From Ceratotherium simum simum (lineage: Eukaryota > Chordata > Mammalia > Perissodactyla > Rhinocerotidae), in NCBI RefSeq assembly GCF_000283155.1, contig NW_004454159.1:22920003-22984002 (forward strand): a stretch of DNA of 64,000 bases, read 5' to 3'. The translations under genes were made by a program, and so were the position numbers. Below the pieces are notes generated by a model that was given only the letters and a program-made list of their open reading frames with translations, was not told where the DNA came from and did no database searches. Below, one piece after another: positions 61,601 to 64,000 of the stretch (the first letter of the stretch is position 1; each line of letters opens with the position of its first letter).

Positions 61601-62390
61601 TTTCTTCATTGATCTAATAGTTGTTCAACAGCATGTTGTCTAGTATCCACGTATTTGTGACCTTTTAACTTTTCTTCTTGTAGTTGATTTCTAGTTTCAT
61701 GCCAATGTGGTCAGAAAAGATGCTTGATATGACTCAATCGTAAATTTTTTGAGGCTTGTTTTGTTTCCCAACATATGGTCTATCTTTGAAAATGTTCCAT
61801 GTGCACTTGAGAAGAATGTGTATTCTGCTGATTTTGGATGGAATGTTCTATATATATCTATTAAGTCCATCTGATCTTGTGTTTCATTTAAGGCCAATGT
61901 TTCTTTGTTGACTCCATCTAGATGATCTATCCATTGATGTTAGTGGGGTAGTAAAAGTCCCCTACTGTTATTGTGTTGCTGTCAATTTCTCCTTTAGGTC
62001 TATTTATAGTTGCTTTATATACTTTGGTGCTCCTATTTTAGATGCATATATATTAACAAAGGTTATGTCTTCTTGGTGGATTGTCCTTTTTATCATTATA
62101 TAATGTCCTTTTTGTCTCTTGTTATCTTTTTTAGCTTGAAGTCTATTTTGTCTGATATAAGTATAGTTACACTCACGTTCTTTTGGTTGCTATTTGCTTG
62201 GAGTATCACTTCCATCCTTTCACTCTGAGCATGTTTGTCTTTAGAGCTGAGATATCTCTCATGGAGGCAGCATATTGTTTGGTCTTGTTTTTAAATTGAT
62301 CCAGCCATGCTGTGTCTTTTGATTGGTGAATTCAATCCATTTATAGTTAGGGTGATTTTTGATACATGAGGGCTTAATATTGCCACTTTA
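58640..62390 (-). pseudogene. L1 'E' ORF2 relic, complete span
   Basis: Endonuclease: 61697-61897 reads 'QDQMDLIDIYRTFHPKSAEY' and 'IDHMLGNKTSL'. Post-RT: 59907-60098 reads '[20 protein letters not shown]' and '[14 protein letters not shown]'. C-terminal: 59138-59452 reads '[20 protein letters not shown]' and '[15 protein letters not shown]'. The RT palm lies between in broken frames ('gcatttattgagatgatcat' near 60608 is the reversed motif A codons). The full span of about 3.75 kb fits L1 ORF2. Several stops and frameshifts mean it is inactive. Confidence 0.88.
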
Positions 62391-62719
62391 TCTTTTTTTT
62401 TTTTCTTGGTTGTTGTATATTTTCATTGTTTTGTTCCCTTGTGTTTCTGTCTGCCATTTTTGTGGTTTTCTGTGATGTGTTTTATAGTTTCCTCTTTTTT
62501 AATGTTGTCTGACTTTGCTCTGAAGTTTTATTTTGTGGTTACCACGAGGTTTGTATAAAAGATCTCACAGATGAGATAGTCTTTTTTCTGCTGATAGCAT
62601 CTTATCTCCATTTCCCTATGCAAGTTCTGTCCTTTTCCTCCTCCCCTTCTAAGTTTTTGTTGTCACAAGTTATCCCTTTTTGTATTGTGGGTTTATTACC
62701 AAATTGAAATGGTTATAGT

Positions 62720-63530
62720 TATTTTTAATGCTTTAAAAATGCTGTAACTCCCACAGCTTTTGTTTGTCTGGGAAAGCCTTTATTTTTCCTTTATATCTGA
62801 GAGATAACTTGCTGGATAGAATATTCTTGGCTTACAAGATATATTCAAAATACTGAAAGAATTTTGGATATATCATTTCACTCTCTCCTGGCCTGTAGAG
62901 TTTCTGTTGAGAAATCCACTGATAGCCTGATAGGGGTTCCTTTGTAAGTTTTTATTTTCTTCTCTCCAGTCACTTTGATATTCTTTTATCATCATTCACT
63001 TTTGACAGTTTTAATATAGTGTGCCTTATTGAAGGTCATTTTTTGTTTATATAATTAGGTGTTCTATTAGCTTCTTGTACTTGTATAACAAATTTCTTCC
63101 CTGCTTTGGGAAGTTCTCAGCTATTATTTCTTTAAATAAGCTCTCTTCTCCTTTTTCTCTCTCTTCTTCATCTGAGATACCTATTATCCTTATGTTGCTT
63201 TTCCTAACTGAGTCAAATATTTATCATAGAATCTCTCCATTTTTAAAAAATCTTAGTTCTCTCTTCCCTTCCACCTGAATCATTTCTAGATTTCTATCTT
63301 TGAGCTTTCTAATTCTCTCTTCCATATGGCATGCTCTATTTCCAATGTTTTCTACTTTATTCTTTATCTCATTTATTGTGTTCTTCAGTTGCAGAATTTC
63401 TGTTTGGTTCTTTTTTAGAGTTTCAATCTCTTTGGTGAAGTACTCCTTCTGCTCATTATTTATGAGCTCATCAAACTGTTTTTCTGAGTTTTCTTGTAAC
63501 TCATTGAGTTTCTTCATGACAGCTATTTAG
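62720..63530 (-). pseudogene. L1 'E' ORF1 relic
   Basis: The frame 63224-63517 (97 aa) begins 'MKKLNELQENSEKQFDEL' and forms a clear coiled coil ('TLKKNQTEILQLKNTINEIK', 'KVENIGNRACHMEERIRK'), the N-terminal coil of ORF1p. It parallels the L1 'C' frame at 51353-51637. The RNA-binding part is found as nucleotide similarity down to about 62740 ('gggaaagcctttatttttcc') but the frame is broken. Confidence 0.82.
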
Positions 63531-63539
63531 AATTCTCTA

Positions 63540-64000
63540 TCAATTAGATCACAATCTTCCATGATTTCAAGTTTGGTTTCTGGAAAACTGTCATTTTCTT
63601 TTTGTGATACCATATCACTGTAGTTCTTCATGATGATTGATGAGTTGTTCCTCTGCCAGCACATTTATGGTAGCAAACTCCTTTCTTCTTTGGGTACGGC
63701 TTCCTCTACTTTGATTTTGAGGTGTATTTGACAGCCTACACTTTCCACCCTCCACTGCCTCTGCCAGAGGCATCCTCAGTGCCCTTGTTGTGCTGCTTGT
63801 GCCTCCAAGATTGCTGGTGCCTGGCTGCTTGCAATGCTGCAGTCACGGGTGTTGCCACCATGGTCACTGGGCTGACAATCTGCTTCTTCTTGCATTTCCT
63901 GGGTCATGGATTCCCACACCATGGGACAGGCAACTCTGCCACATCCAGGTTTGTTGGGGCTGCAGATGCTGTTGCTATGGGTTGGGGGGCCAAATTTGCA
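63540..64000 (-). promoter_or_regulatory. L1 'E' 5' UTR, partial
   Basis: Upstream of ORF1 the sequence becomes distinctly richer in G and C ('cactgcctctgccagaggca', 'gctgcagatgctgttgctat'), as expected for an L1 5' UTR with an internal promoter. The start of the element is beyond the window. Confidence 0.6.

Larger units (their letters stand above)
58409..64000 (-). mobile_element. L1 'E': near full-length L1, antisense, continues past the window
   Basis: Reversed poly-A (T-run), 3' UTR ('ttggtttataacagtatata', 'accaccaatctgttctccat'), ORF2 (about 58640-62390), an inter-ORF region, ORF1 (about 62720-63530) and a less AT-rich 5' UTR from 63540 to the window edge. All parts are collinear and no large insertion was seen. 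It is the longest single L1 here (at least 5.6 kb) and the best preserved, although stops still break both frames. The 3' UTR type is shared with L1 'D' and is probably specific to the perissodactyl lineage. Confidence 0.92.

Noticed and set aside
1..64000. CRISPR arrays, prokaryotic operons, phage or plasmid features
   Set aside because: The repeat content is entirely mammalian, and no spaced direct-repeat array or prokaryotic gene organisation is present.

Overview
This window is mammalian nuclear DNA with no intact protein-coding gene that I can support. It is AT-rich and made mostly of decayed retrotransposons. The best lineage clue is a tRNA-derived SINE present in eight copies. It has a head like GGGGCCGGCC, internal pol III-type boxes, a body with repeated 'AGATGTTAGC...CAGGGC' blocks and a poly-A tail. 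This is the equine repetitive element (ERE) family, so the host is a perissodactyl: an equid is most likely, but rhinoceros or tapir cannot be excluded from this sequence alone.

Layout. 1-1515: old antisense L1 split by an ERE. 2757-2985: MIR. 3288-4123: the clearest plus-strand L1 3' end. 6701-6944: ERE. 7430-11712: two abutting antisense L1 pieces. 13943-14606: an internally deleted Tigger/pogo DNA transposon with TA duplications. 14740-14945: polypyrimidine tract. 16262-17668: antisense L1 with an ERE. 18905-19680 and 20471-20972: two LTR-like repeats, the second splitting an L2 tail. 23199-24362: two EREs and a MER5-type element. 26848-31265: MIR, an L2 reverse-transcriptase fragment, then a long antisense L1 with two EREs. 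31270-42950: relatively repeat-poor, with a MIR and one L1 fragment. 42955-52590: a nested stack of at least four L1 insertions plus an ERE. 53025-55150: an old L1/HAL1 ORF1 and 5' region. 56645-57060: L2 fragment. 57395-64000: three L1 3' ends stacked head to tail, the last belonging to a near full-length L1 that runs off the window.

The recognisable coding relics are L1 ORF1 and ORF2, an L2 reverse-transcriptase piece and the N-terminal start of a Tigger transposase. All are broken by stops, frameshifts, insertions or deletions. Almost every L1 and seven of eight EREs lie on the minus strand. If the window is transcribed at all, this bias would fit the intron of a plus-strand gene, but no exon was recognised.

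I found no convincing undescribed system. The points most worth a second look are the nested L1 stack with its in-frame loss of the reverse-transcriptase core, the antisense open frame leaving an L1 5' UTR, the Tigger deletion derivative, the strand bias, and the repeat-poor 31-43 kb block. Repeat family names are from memory of consensus sequences; subfamily names were not checked against a library. Most boundaries are approximate, about 10-50 bases, except where target-site duplications are quoted.
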